The notes under the pieces were generated by a model. That model did no database searches. It saw only the letters and a list, made by a program, of their open reading frames with translations, and was not told where the DNA came from. Source: Saccharomonospora xinjiangensis XJ-54 (GTDB lineage: Bacteria; Actinomycetota; Actinomycetes; Mycobacteriales; Pseudonocardiaceae). Taken from it: a stretch of 64,000 nucleotides of DNA. A program made the position numbers and the translations under genes. Below, one piece after another: positions 45,755-53,949 of the stretch (position 1 is its first letter; each line of letters starts with the position of its first letter). The DNA lies in assembly GCF_000258175.1 (NCBI RefSeq), contig NZ_JH636049.1, positions 458,982-522,981 of the forward strand, in the 5' to 3' direction.

Positions 45755-47086
45755 ATGGGGCAGGTGCAGGTGTCTCGAACCGGATCGACAACCACGACGA
45801 CGCTGGTCGGCGAGCATGCCGACAGCCTTGCCACCGTGCTCGGCCTCGTGCGCTCCGGCACCGCGAGGACCCGGCCGGAGATCGGCAGGCACTCGGGGCT
45901 CGGCCGCACCGTCGTGACCCAGCGGGTCAACCAGCTCACCGCGTGCGGACTGCTGGAAGAGGGTGCACTCGGCCCTTCCAGCGGCGGCCGCGCGCCCCGC
46001 GAACTGCGGTTCCGCGCGAGGGCGGGGGTGATCCTCGCGGCGGAACTCGGGGCCACCAGCATCGGTGTCGGCGTCACCGACCTCGCGGGCAGCGTGCTGG
46101 CCGAACACACCGAGCCGGCCGACATCGCGCAGGGGCCGGAGAGCGTACTCGGCCGTGTCGAAGAGCTCTTTGACGAGCTACTGGACCGCGTGCGCGCCGA
46201 CACGGCCGACGAGGACCTCGCCGTGTGGGGGGTGGGCATCGGCCTTCCCGGCCCTGTCGAGTTCGCGACGGGACGGCCCAGCGCGCCGCCGATCATGCCG
46301 GGGTGGGACGGCTACCCGGTGCGTGATCGCCTCGCCCGCCGCTACGACACGCCGGTGTGGGTGGACAACGAGGTCAACACGATGGCGCTCGGCGAGCTGA
46401 GGGCCGGGACGGCGCGGGGGCACGGGGACATCCTCTACGTGAAGATCGGCACCGGGATCGGGGCGGGGCTCGTCTCCGGCGGCACGCTGCACCGGGGCAG
46501 CCAAGGCTGCGCGGGCGACATCGGACACGCGGCCGTCTCCGACGAGGACGAGGTCGTGTGCCGGTGCGGGAACACGGGTTGCCTCGAAGCCCACGCGGGC
46601 GGTGCCGCGCTGGCGCGGGACGGGCTGGCCGCGGCGGAGGAGGGCCGCAGCCCGTTCCTCGCCGACGTCCTGGCGGCCACGGGCACGGTGACGGCCGCCG
46701 ACGTCTCCCGCGCGGCGCAGAGCGGCGACCGCGTGTCCGTGGAGCTGCTGACCCGCGCAGGCAGGCTGATCGGCAACCTGCTGGCCACCCTCGTCAGCTT
46801 CTACAACCCCGCACTCGTGATCATCGGCGGAGGTGTCTCCGGGGCAGGCGACCTGCTGCTGGCTGCCGTGCGGGAGACCGTCTACCGGCGGTCGCTGCCG
46901 CTGGCCACACGGGAACTGCGCATCACCCGCTCCGAACTCAGCGACAGGGCCGGTCTCGTCGGAGCGGCGTTCATGGCTCTGGACGAACTCTTCGCCGCCG
47001 AGAGGCTCGCGCGGTGGGTGGGCAACGGCTCCCCAGCAGGCGATCCCGCCCTCGTCGAGGTGCCGCTGCGCGCGCCCGTGTTCTGA
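45755..47086 (+). CDS. ROK-family transcriptional regulator
   Basis: About 443 aa. N-terminal winged helix (ARTRPEIGRHSGLGRTVVTQ, residues 37-56) and a C-terminal ROK domain with glycine-rich ATP/sugar site (GATSIGVGVTDL, 99-110) and zinc motif H258 with C269, C271 and C276 (CRCGNTGCLE). The loop that carries the catalytic Asp in ROK kinases reads VDNEVN: position 206 is Glu. Together with the HTH this points to a sugar-sensing repressor rather than a kinase. Start uncertain: ATG 45755 or GTG 45770. Convergent with der; no sugar operon adjacent. Confidence 0.88.
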   Translation: MGQVQVSRTGSTTTTTLVGEHADSLATVLGLVRSGTARTRPEIGRHSGLGRTVVTQRVNQLTACGLLEEGALGPSSGGRAPRELRFRARAGVILAAELGATSIGVGVTDLAGSVLAEHTEPADIAQGPESVLGRVEELFDELLDRVRADTADEDLAVWGVGIGLPGPVEFATGRPSAPPIMPGWDGYPVRDRLARRYDTPVWVDNEVNTMALGELRAGTARGHGDILYVKIGTGIGAGLVSGGTLHRGSQGCAGDIGHAAVSDEDEVVCRCGNTGCLEAHAGGAALARDGLAAAEEGRSPFLADVLAATGTVTAADVSRAAQSGDRVSVELLTRAGRLIGNLLATLVSFYNPALVIIGGGVSGAGDLLLAAVRETVYRRSLPLATRELRITRSELSDRAGLVGAAFMALDELFAAERLARWVGNGSPAGDPALVEVPLRAPVF

Positions 47087-47120
47087 CCCGCCGCCGCCCT
47101 CGGGCGCAGGCGGCGGGTCA
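47084..47120. terminator. Bidirectional terminator hairpin between ROK and der
   Basis: TGACCCGCCGCC (47084-47095) and GGCGGCGGGTCA (47109-47120) form a perfect 12-bp stem around a 13-base loop. The left arm includes the ROK stop codon, and der ends 15 bp beyond the right arm, so one hairpin can serve both convergent genes. Confidence 0.75.
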
Positions 47121-47134
47121 CAGAACACGGTCCC

Positions 47135-48550
47135 TCACTTCTTCCGTGGCTTCTTCTCCCGCACCCTGACGTTGATGCGCACCGGGGTGCCGGTGAAACC
47201 GAACCGCTCCCGGAACTTGCGCTCGATGAACCGGCGGTAACCCGCTTCGAGGAAACCGGTGCTGAACAGCACGAGTGTGGGAGGGCGGACGCCCGCCTGC
47301 GTCGCGAAGAGCACCTTCGGCTGCTTACCGCCCCGCACCGGCGGCGGGGTGGCGGCGATGAGGTCGGAGAGCCAGCCATTGAGCTGGCCTGTGGGCACCC
47401 GCTGATCCCACGACGTCAGTGCCGTGCGCAGCGCGGGAGCGAGCTTGCGCACGGCCCGGCCCGTCAGCGCGGAGACGTTCACCCGCTCCGCCCACGGCAC
47501 CCGCACCAGCCCGCGATCGATCTCGCGGTCGAGCTGGTGGCGCCGTTCCTCATCGACGAGGTCCCACTTGTTGAACGCCAGCACAAGCGCCCTGCCAGCG
47601 TCGGCGACGGTGGTGACGATGCGCAGGTCCTGCTCCGACAGCGGCTCGCTCGCGTCCAGCAGCACGACGACCACCTCGGCGGCGTCGATCGCGGTCTTCG
47701 TGCGCAACGACGCGTAGTACTCCATGCCGCTGGCGGTCTGGACGCGCTTGCGCAGACCGGCCGTATCGACGAAACGCCACAGCTGGCCGTCGAGTTCGAC
47801 GAGCGAGTCCACCGGATCGACGGTCGTGCCCGCCACGGAATCGACCACGGCGCGCTGCTCGCCCGTCAGCTTGTTCAACAAGCTCGACTTGCCCACGTTG
47901 GGCTTGCCGACCAGCGCCACCCGCCTCGGCCCCGTGCTGATCCTGTCGGTCTCCCGTGGCGCGTCGGGCAGAGCCTCCACCATCGCGTCGAGCAGGTCGC
48001 CGGAGCTGCGCCCGTGCAGCGCGCTCACCGGCTGCGGTTCGCCGAGGCCGAGCGACCACAGCGACGCCGTCTCGGCGAGCAGCCGCTCGTCGTCCACCTT
48101 GTTGGCCGCGAGGATCACCGGCCGCTTGGAGCGGCGCAGCACCTTCGCCACGGCCTCGTCCGTCGCGGTGGCGCCCACGGAGGCGTCCACCACGAGCAGC
48201 ACCACATCGGCCGTCGCCATCGCCAGCTCCGCCTGCGCGGCCACGGACGCCTGCAACCCCGACGCGCCGGGCTCCCAGCCTCCGGTGTCCACCAGCGTGA
48301 ACCGGCGGCCCCGCCACGTGGCGTCGTAGGCGATGCGGTCCCTCGTCACACCCGGCGTGTCCTGCACGACCGCCTCGCGGCGGCCCAGAATGCGGTTCAC
48401 GAGCGTGGACTTGCCGACGTTCGGCCTACCGACGACAGCCACCACGGGCTGTTCCGGCTCGCCGTCGTCCGACTGCGGCTCCTCGGCGGCGGCAGCGTCG
48501 AGCCGGAGGAACTCCGCCTCGTCGGACCAGGTCCCGTCCAGTTCGGTCAT
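47135..48550 (-). CDS. der: Ribosome biogenesis GTPase Der (EngA)
   Basis: 471 aa. Two tandem GTPase domains with P-loops GRPNVGKS (41-48) and GKPNVGKS (215-222), DTGG and DTAG switch II motifs, NKVD/NKWD G4 motifs, and a C-terminal KH-like domain ending in basic KKPRKK-type residues. Required for 50S subunit maturation. An acidic N-terminal extension of about 35 residues is typical for actinobacteria. Follows cmk and plsC in the conserved order cmk-plsC-der. Confidence 0.97.
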   Translation of the reverse strand: MTELDGTWSDEAEFLRLDAAAAEEPQSDDGEPEQPVVAVVGRPNVGKSTLVNRILGRREAVVQDTPGVTRDRIAYDATWRGRRFTLVDTGGWEPGASGLQASVAAQAELAMATADVVLLVVDASVGATATDEAVAKVLRRSKRPVILAANKVDDERLLAETASLWSLGLGEPQPVSALHGRSSGDLLDAMVEALPDAPRETDRISTGPRRVALVGKPNVGKSSLLNKLTGEQRAVVDSVAGTTVDPVDSLVELDGQLWRFVDTAGLRKRVQTASGMEYYASLRTKTAIDAAEVVVVLLDASEPLSEQDLRIVTTVADAGRALVLAFNKWDLVDEERRHQLDREIDRGLVRVPWAERVNVSALTGRAVRKLAPALRTALTSWDQRVPTGQLNGWLSDLIAATPPPVRGGKQPKVLFATQAGVRPPTLVLFSTGFLEAGYRRFIERKFRERFGFTGTPVRINVRVREKKPRKK

Positions 48551-48601
48551 ACGTCTCTTCCCTCGTTCTGCCTGTCCTGCCGGGGGCGCTCCCCCAGATC
48601 G

Positions 48602-49276
48602 TCAATCCTCGCGGTCACGTCCCGCGCGCTCGTCGTCAACGGCGCGCACGAGCGCGGCGAGGGTGTCGCGGAGCCGTTCGGTGGCCGAGGCGAGCCCGGC
48701 CCGCCCCTTGCCGACGTCGAGGGCGAACGGCTCACCCACCACCACGTCGATCACGGGGCGCAGGCGCCTCCGTTCGCCCTGTCGGCGTCGGGTGCCCCGC
48801 ACCGCCACCGGAAGCACCACGGCACCTCCGGCCCTCACCAGCCACGCGGCTCCCTGCTGCGCCTGGCTCACGTCGCCCGCGCCTCGGGTGCCCTCGGGGA
48901 AGACACCCACGAGCCCGCCATCACGCAGCACCTCGGTGACCGTGTGCAGCGCCGCGCGGTCGGGCACGCCGCGCCGCACCGGCACCTGGCCGATGCGGCG
49001 CAGTCCCCATCCGGCCGCGCCGGTGAACATCTCCTCCTTGACGAGGAACACCGAACGCCTCGGCAGCATTCCGAAGATCAGCTGCGGTTCGATCATCGAG
49101 CTGTGGTTGGCCACGAGCACGACGGGACCGGTGCGCGGCACCCTGTCCACGCCCTGGACCCGGATCCGGAAGGCGGGCCGGTAGAGCCAGCGACCGATGA
49201 ACCGGCCCGTGTCGTGCAGCCACGGTACCGCGCCGGGGGGAAGCCCCGTGCCCTGCCTCGGCCTCGGCCTGCTCAC
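48602..49276 (-). CDS. 1-acyl-sn-glycerol-3-phosphate acyltransferase (PlsC family)
   Basis: 224 aa. Motif II-IV pieces are present (VFPEGTRGAGDV, LVKEEMF, VVLPVAVRGT). The first motif, normally NHxxxxD, reads NHSSMIE (N57-E63), so the catalytic Asp position is Glu. I believe this variation recurs in the actinobacterial PlsC next to cmk and der, but cannot confirm it here. It acylates lysophosphatidic acid in phospholipid synthesis. GTG start overlapping the cmk stop. Confidence 0.88.
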   Translation of the reverse strand: MSRPRPRQGTGLPPGAVPWLHDTGRFIGRWLYRPAFRIRVQGVDRVPRTGPVVLVANHSSMIEPQLIFGMLPRRSVFLVKEEMFTGAAGWGLRRIGQVPVRRGVPDRAALHTVTEVLRDGGLVGVFPEGTRGAGDVSQAQQGAAWLVRAGGAVVLPVAVRGTRRRQGERRRLRPVIDVVVGEPFALDVGKGRAGLASATERLRDTLAALVRAVDDERAGRDRED

Positions 49277-49998
49277 CGGCGCACCCCCGCGACCTCGCCT
49301 CCGAGCAGTCCCCTGCCGTCGGCCAGCTCGGCGAGCCTGGTGATGACCTCGTCGATCGTCAGGTCGGAGGTGTCGAGCAGGACGGCGTCGTCCGCGGCGC
49401 GCAACGGCGAGGTCGCCCGCGTCGAGTCGAGGTGGTCGCGGCGCTGCACCGAGGCCTTCGCCTGATCCGGACTGGACTGGCGGCCCTCCGCGGCGTCCTG
49501 TGCGCTGCGCCGTCGCGCCCGCACGTCGGCCGAGGCGGTGAGGAACACTTTGAGCGGCGCCTCGGGCGCGACCACCGTGCCGATGTCGCGGCCGTCAACC
49601 ACGATTCCCCCTCCGGAGCCTGTGGCCTCGCGGATGACCCTGCGTTGCTCGGCGACGAGGAGTTCGCGGATCTCCGGCACCGCCGACACCGCCGACACCG
49701 CGCGGTTGACGTCCTCTGTGCGGATCTCGGCGCCCACCTCCGCGCCGTCGAGAAAGGCCGACGGCGCGCCGGGATCGGTGCCCACCTCGATCCGGGTGCG
49801 GCGCACCAGCGCCACGACGGCGTCCTCGTCAGCGGGATCGATACCGGCCCTCAGCACGGCCAGCGTCGCCACGCGGTACATGGCGCCCGTGTCCAGATAC
49901 CCGGCGCCGAGCTGCGTGGCCAGCTTCCGCGCCGCCGTCGTCTTGCCGGTTCCCGACGGGCCGTCCAACGCCACCACGCCACACAGGGCTTGAGCCAC
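49273..49998 (-). CDS. cmk: Cytidylate kinase
   Basis: 241 aa. P-loop DGPSGTGKTT (12-21), then LDTGAMYRVATLAVL, VDGRDIGTVV and the CMP-specific insert ARRRSAQDAAEGR. Phosphorylates CMP/dCMP. The GTG at 49998 is chosen because AAGGAG sits eight bases before it; the annotated-looking upstream extension lacks conserved sequence. First gene of cmk-plsC-der. Confidence 0.95.
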   Translation of the reverse strand: MAQALCGVVALDGPSGTGKTTAARKLATQLGAGYLDTGAMYRVATLAVLRAGIDPADEDAVVALVRRTRIEVGTDPGAPSAFLDGAEVGAEIRTEDVNRAVSAVSAVPEIRELLVAEQRRVIREATGSGGGIVVDGRDIGTVVAPEAPLKVFLTASADVRARRRSAQDAAEGRQSSPDQAKASVQRRDHLDSTRATSPLRAADDAVLLDTSDLTIDEVITRLAELADGRGLLGGEVAGVRR

Positions 49999-50109
49999 CG
50001 GGCCAACTCCTTGCCGTTCGATGAGTTCGGATTCGCCTGCCGACCTCACCTCGGACAGCGGGCCGGACCTGCGGCTCTCATTGTGCCCGGTGGTGTGAGC
50101 AGCCCCGGC

Positions 50110-50481
50110 TCACCGGTCCCCCGGGCGACCCTTCGGGGTGGGAAAACCCTCGCTGCGCAGCCGGTCACCGAGGTCGTCGCGCAGCAGGGACGACCTGTCC
50201 ACGGCGCCGATCCGGTACGCGGCCCTTCCAACGAGCTGGGACAGCACGGGGGCCGTCACCACCTGGAGGAGCGCCACGAGGATCAGTCCAACGGCGTCCA
50301 CGGCCTCGAGCTGGAGCGCCACTCCAGCCAGCACCATGAGCAATCCCACGGTCTGGGGTTTGGTACCGGCCTGCAAGCGGCTGAGTACGTCGGGAAACCT
50401 CAGCAGTCCAAAGGCACCCACGACGCAGAACAGGGCTCCACCGAGCAAGAAGACACTGGAGACGACGTCGATCAGCATCAC
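50110..50481 (-). CDS. mnhG: Mrp antiporter subunit G
   Basis: 123 aa, three predicted helices (FLLGGALFCVVGAFGLLRFPDVLSRLQAGT in two parts is the MnhG signature). Smallest soluble-tail subunit of the Na+/H+ (Mrp) complex, with a C-terminal basic tail. Last gene of the seven-gene operon; overlaps mnhF by four bases. Confidence 0.93.
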   Translation of the reverse strand: MMLIDVVSSVFLLGGALFCVVGAFGLLRFPDVLSRLQAGTKPQTVGLLMVLAGVALQLEAVDAVGLILVALLQVVTAPVLSQLVGRAAYRIGAVDRSSLLRDDLGDRLRSEGFPTPKGRPGDR

Positions 50482-50744
50482 CGGTGTTCCTTCCGTCCCT
50501 CGGTCAGCCGGACGACGCTGAGCGTGCCAACGAAACCCAGCAGCACGGTGCTCACCAGGATCGGCACAGTAAGCACGGAGTCGGTCATCGCCATATTCAC
50601 GGCGAAGCCCGCGACGATGAGGACAACCAGCACGTCGAGCGATTTCGCACGATCAAGGATCCACGGGCCTTTCACCAGTCGGACCAGCGTGAGCAGTCCT
50701 GCCACGGCGAGTAGCGCGAGGGTGACGATGTAGACGACGGTCAC
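50478..50744 (-). CDS. mnhF: Mrp antiporter subunit F
   Basis: 88 aa, three helices, with LTLVRLVKGPWILDRAKSLDVLVVLI in two parts typical of MnhF. Overlaps mnhE upstream and mnhG downstream by four bases each. Confidence 0.93.
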   Translation of the reverse strand: MTVVYIVTLALLAVAGLLTLVRLVKGPWILDRAKSLDVLVVLIVAGFAVNMAMTDSVLTVPILVSTVLLGFVGTLSVVRLTEGRKEHR

Positions 50745-51361
50745 TGTTTCTCCTCACGAGTCGAGTCGGTGCCGGTGTCCCCTCCACTGTCGGGCTGGCC
50801 TGGAGCCAGGCGCGGTTCGGCACCGAATCGCCGAGCCTGCTCCTCCGAGGTACGGATCTCCTCGGTGGTACCGAACGTCTTCACCACCCGTGTCTGCATC
50901 CGTATGGAGTCCCGCACCAGTGAGGCGATGTCCCGAGCACCCACGCCGAGCGCGTAGAGATAGAGACGGCCGCCGGAGCGGTCGATGTGCAGGACGAACG
51001 TGCCCGGTGACAAGGACACCAAGTTGGCCGTTGACGCCACCAGGAAATCCCGGTTCACGAGGATCGGCACCTCGACGATGACCGCTTTCGTACGGGGACC
51101 CGAACGCACCGCGTCGCGCCCGACCCGAACGCCGGAACCGAGCAGATCCCAGGCAAGGTAGACCGTGAGTACGAAGAGGCGGTGCGGACGGAGCAGCAGT
51201 GGTGATCGCACAGGACCGAACGGGAACATCGACAGCACCGCCACGGTGGCGAGCACACCGGAGACCAGCACGAGCGGTTCGACCGAGCGCCACAGCAGCA
51301 ACCAGGCCCCCAACAGCCACAGGGCAAGTAGGGGGGAGAACCGGCGCATCCCGTCTCGCAT
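50741..51361 (-). CDS. mnhE: Mrp antiporter subunit E
   Basis: 206 aa. Two to three helices at the N-terminus, then the MnhE core (VIVEVPILVNRDFLVAST, LVSLSPGTFVLHIDRSGGRLYLYAL) and an acidic C-terminal tail. The ATG at 51361 follows GGAGG; mnhD ends two bases earlier. Confidence 0.92.
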   Translation of the reverse strand: MRDGMRRFSPLLALWLLGAWLLLWRSVEPLVLVSGVLATVAVLSMFPFGPVRSPLLLRPHRLFVLTVYLAWDLLGSGVRVGRDAVRSGPRTKAVIVEVPILVNRDFLVASTANLVSLSPGTFVLHIDRSGGRLYLYALGVGARDIASLVRDSIRMQTRVVKTFGTTEEIRTSEEQARRFGAEPRLAPGQPDSGGDTGTDSTREEKQ

Positions 51362-51362
51362 G

Positions 51363-52895
51363 TCAGTCCTCCGCTCCGGTGAGCACCACGCCGCGGTACT
51401 GGTCGCCACCCAGCAAATCCTCCGCCGCCCTCTCGCTCATGGCGGAAAGCGGACCCGCTGCCAGCGCGATCGCCACCCCCGCCAGCACGAGCACGCTCGT
51501 GGCGAACACCATCGGGCGGCTGGTGAGGCCGGTTCCCACAGTGACCTCGTCGGTGGGGTCCGCGTTGGGGAACGGCTCCCGCTCGGCACCCCAGAACGCG
51601 CCGACCCAGACCCTGGTGAGGGCGTACAGGGTGAGGAAACTCGTCAATACGGCGGCGGCGGTGGCCGTGTACACGAGCGCCGTGGCGCTCTCCGCACCCG
51701 CGCGGAAGAGCGTGATCTTGGCGATGAAGCCGGAGAACGGCGGGATGCCCGCGAGGTTGAGTGCCGGAACCGCGAACAGGACCGCGATGAACGGCGCGGT
51801 TCTGGCGACGCCGGACATCTCGCGCAGTGACACCGTGCCCGTTCGCCGGGTGAGCAGACCGCTGACCAGGAACAACGCGGCCTGCACCGTGATGTGGTGC
51901 ACGACGTAGAGGATCGCGCCGGTGACCCCGACGACCGTGGCCATGCCGAGCCCGAAGAGCATGAAACCGATGTGGCTGACCAGCAGGAAGGACAGCAACC
52001 GGTTGATGTCCTCCTGTGCGATGGCCCCGAGCGCACCGACGATCATGGTGAGCATCGACACCACGAGGATCACGGTCCACCCTGTGTCGTTCTGGAACAC
52101 CAGCGTGTGGGTGCGGATGAGCGCGTACACACCCACCTTCGTGAGCAGCCCGGCGAACACGGCGGTGATGGGCGCTGGCGCGGTCGGGTAGCTGTCCGGC
52201 AACCAGAAATGCAGCGGCACCAGCGCGGCCTTGATACCGAAGACCACCGTCGCGAGCAGGGCGATACTCGTCTGCACTCCCGGCGAGAGGTCGCGGAACG
52301 CCACGGAGAGGTCGGCGAGGTTGATCGTGCCCGCCGCCGCGTACACCAGCGCGATCAGCGTGATGAACAGCAGTGACGACGTGAGACTCACGATCACGTA
52401 CGTCATGCCCGCCCTGACGCGGCGGGCCGTCGTGCGGCGGGTGATGAGCACGTACGACGCCGAGAGCATGATCTCGAAGGCGACGAAGAGGTTGAACAGG
52501 TCGCCGGTGATGTAGGCCAGCGAGACGCCCGCGCACAGCACCAGGTACGCGGGCTGGAACGTCGTGGACGCGATCTCCCTGCCGTAGTCGGTGACCCGCT
52601 GCCCGATGGAGAACACGAGCACGGCCAGCGTGACCACAGCCGAGACCAGGAGCAGCAGCGCCGCGAGCCGGTCGGCCACCAGCGTGATGCCGAACGGCGC
52701 GGCGTACCCGCCGAGCTGCGCCACCACTGGGCCTCGGGTGTCGGTCGTGTACACCAGCACCGAGGCGATCACGACGACGACGCTGAGGACCGTCAGGCCG
52801 ATCACCCGTTGCAGGTCGGGCCTTCGCCCGAGCACGAGCGACAACGCCGCGCCGAGCAGCGGCAGCAGAACAGGAAGCGCGAGCAGCACGGTCAC
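51363..52895 (-). CDS. mnhD: Mrp antiporter subunit D (NuoN/NuoM-like)
   Basis: 510 aa, about 14 membrane helices. Ion-translocation motifs shared with complex I are visible: LFNLFVAFEIMLSASYVLI (conserved Glu in helix 5), KAALVPLHFWLPDSYPTAPAP, LLTKVGVYALIRTH (conserved Lys) and VVHHITVQAALFL. GTG start overlapping mnhC (GTGA). Together with subunit A it forms the proton and cation pathways. Confidence 0.94.
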   Translation of the reverse strand: MTVLLALPVLLPLLGAALSLVLGRRPDLQRVIGLTVLSVVVVIASVLVYTTDTRGPVVAQLGGYAAPFGITLVADRLAALLLLVSAVVTLAVLVFSIGQRVTDYGREIASTTFQPAYLVLCAGVSLAYITGDLFNLFVAFEIMLSASYVLITRRTTARRVRAGMTYVIVSLTSSLLFITLIALVYAAAGTINLADLSVAFRDLSPGVQTSIALLATVVFGIKAALVPLHFWLPDSYPTAPAPITAVFAGLLTKVGVYALIRTHTLVFQNDTGWTVILVVSMLTMIVGALGAIAQEDINRLLSFLLVSHIGFMLFGLGMATVVGVTGAILYVVHHITVQAALFLVSGLLTRRTGTVSLREMSGVARTAPFIAVLFAVPALNLAGIPPFSGFIAKITLFRAGAESATALVYTATAAAVLTSFLTLYALTRVWVGAFWGAEREPFPNADPTDEVTVGTGLTSRPMVFATSVLVLAGVAIALAAGPLSAMSERAAEDLLGGDQYRGVVLTGAED

Positions 52896-53377
52896 CGGGT
52901 TGCCTCCCTGGAGACCTCGGGAGCGTCGGGAGCGTCGGGAGCGTCCTCGGAGGCTTCCTCCGCCTCGCCCGACGTGTCGGGGCCCGCGACATCCGGCGAC
53001 GCGGTCTCCTCGACGGCGCGGGCCCTGCGCACCGCGACCCTGCGGTCCTCGAGGTCGTCCTGCACCTCGTCGTGCCCCAGCAACACCCATGATCGGAACG
53101 CCAGCGCGAGCAGGAACGTGGTGAGCGCGAACGTGATGACGATCGCGGTCAGCGCCAGCGCCTGCGGAAGCGGATCGACCATCAGGTCGGGGATGGCCTC
53201 GCCGATGAAGCTCGGCATGCCGGGCGGACCGCCCGCGACCTGGAGAAACAAGTTGGCACCGTGTCCGAGGATCGTGATACCGATGATCACGCGCATCAAC
53301 GACCGCTGCATGAGCAGGTAGAAACCTGCCGCGTAGAGCCCGGCGATCGCCACGGCCATCGTCAGATTGATCGTCAC
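52892..53377 (-). CDS. mnhC: Mrp antiporter subunit C (NuoK-like)
   Basis: 161 aa. Three helices, with LYAAGFYLLMQRSLMRVIIGI and ILGHGANLFLQVAGG typical of MnhC/NuoK. The C-terminal third (about 115-161) is an acidic disordered tail with a DAP repeat (EDAPDAPDAPEV). Overlaps mnhB and mnhD by four bases. Confidence 0.93.
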   Translation of the reverse strand: MTINLTMAVAIAGLYAAGFYLLMQRSLMRVIIGITILGHGANLFLQVAGGPPGMPSFIGEAIPDLMVDPLPQALALTAIVITFALTTFLLALAFRSWVLLGHDEVQDDLEDRRVAVRRARAVEETASPDVAGPDTSGEAEEASEDAPDAPDAPEVSREATR

Positions 53378-53949
53378 GGGCTCGTACCCCCCGGCTGCTG
53401 GTCGTGCAGTTCGCTCTCCAGCTCACCCAGATGGATTCCCTCGCCGAGGGTGCGCAGCAGGTTCAGCACCACCCCGACGATGAGCAGAAAGACGCCGGAG
53501 TCGAATGCCAAACTCGACGCGATCTTCAGCGAGCCCAGCAACGGGACGTCCACCGTCCACACCGCGGTGGACAGCACCGGGAGCCCGAAGAACACAGGCA
53601 CGATCGCGCTCAGCAGCGCGACAATGAGCCCGAAACCGACCACCACCGGGGGCTGCACCCAGGACCGGCGCAGGCCCGTCACGGACCCGCCTGCGACGTA
53701 GCGCAGAACGAACGCCAGACCCGCCACGAGTCCGCCGCTGAAGCCGCCTCCGGCCCGGGTGTGGCCCGCGAACAACAGATAGATCGCCACGAGCAGCACC
53801 GTCGGGAAGACGATGCGCAGGCTCACCTCCAGCAGCAGCGAACGGGGCCAGCGTGTCCGCTCGCTCTCGCGCATCAGCCAGTGTTCGCGCGGCCGGTCGC
53901 AGGTGTCCCACCAGCGCTGCGCCGCCGCATCGGATCGGGAAGTGGTCAC
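53374..53949 (-). CDS. mnhB: Mrp antiporter subunit B
   Basis: 191 aa. Hydrophilic N-terminal 35 residues, then four helices including LLFAGHTRAGGGFSGGLVAGLAFVL in two parts, the hallmark of MnhB, and GSLKIASSLAFDSGVFLLIVG. Overlaps mnhA and mnhC by four bases each. Confidence 0.94.
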   Translation of the reverse strand: MTTSRSDAAAQRWWDTCDRPREHWLMRESERTRWPRSLLLEVSLRIVFPTVLLVAIYLLFAGHTRAGGGFSGGLVAGLAFVLRYVAGGSVTGLRRSWVQPPVVVGFGLIVALLSAIVPVFFGLPVLSTAVWTVDVPLLGSLKIASSLAFDSGVFLLIVGVVLNLLRTLGEGIHLGELESELHDQQPGGTSP

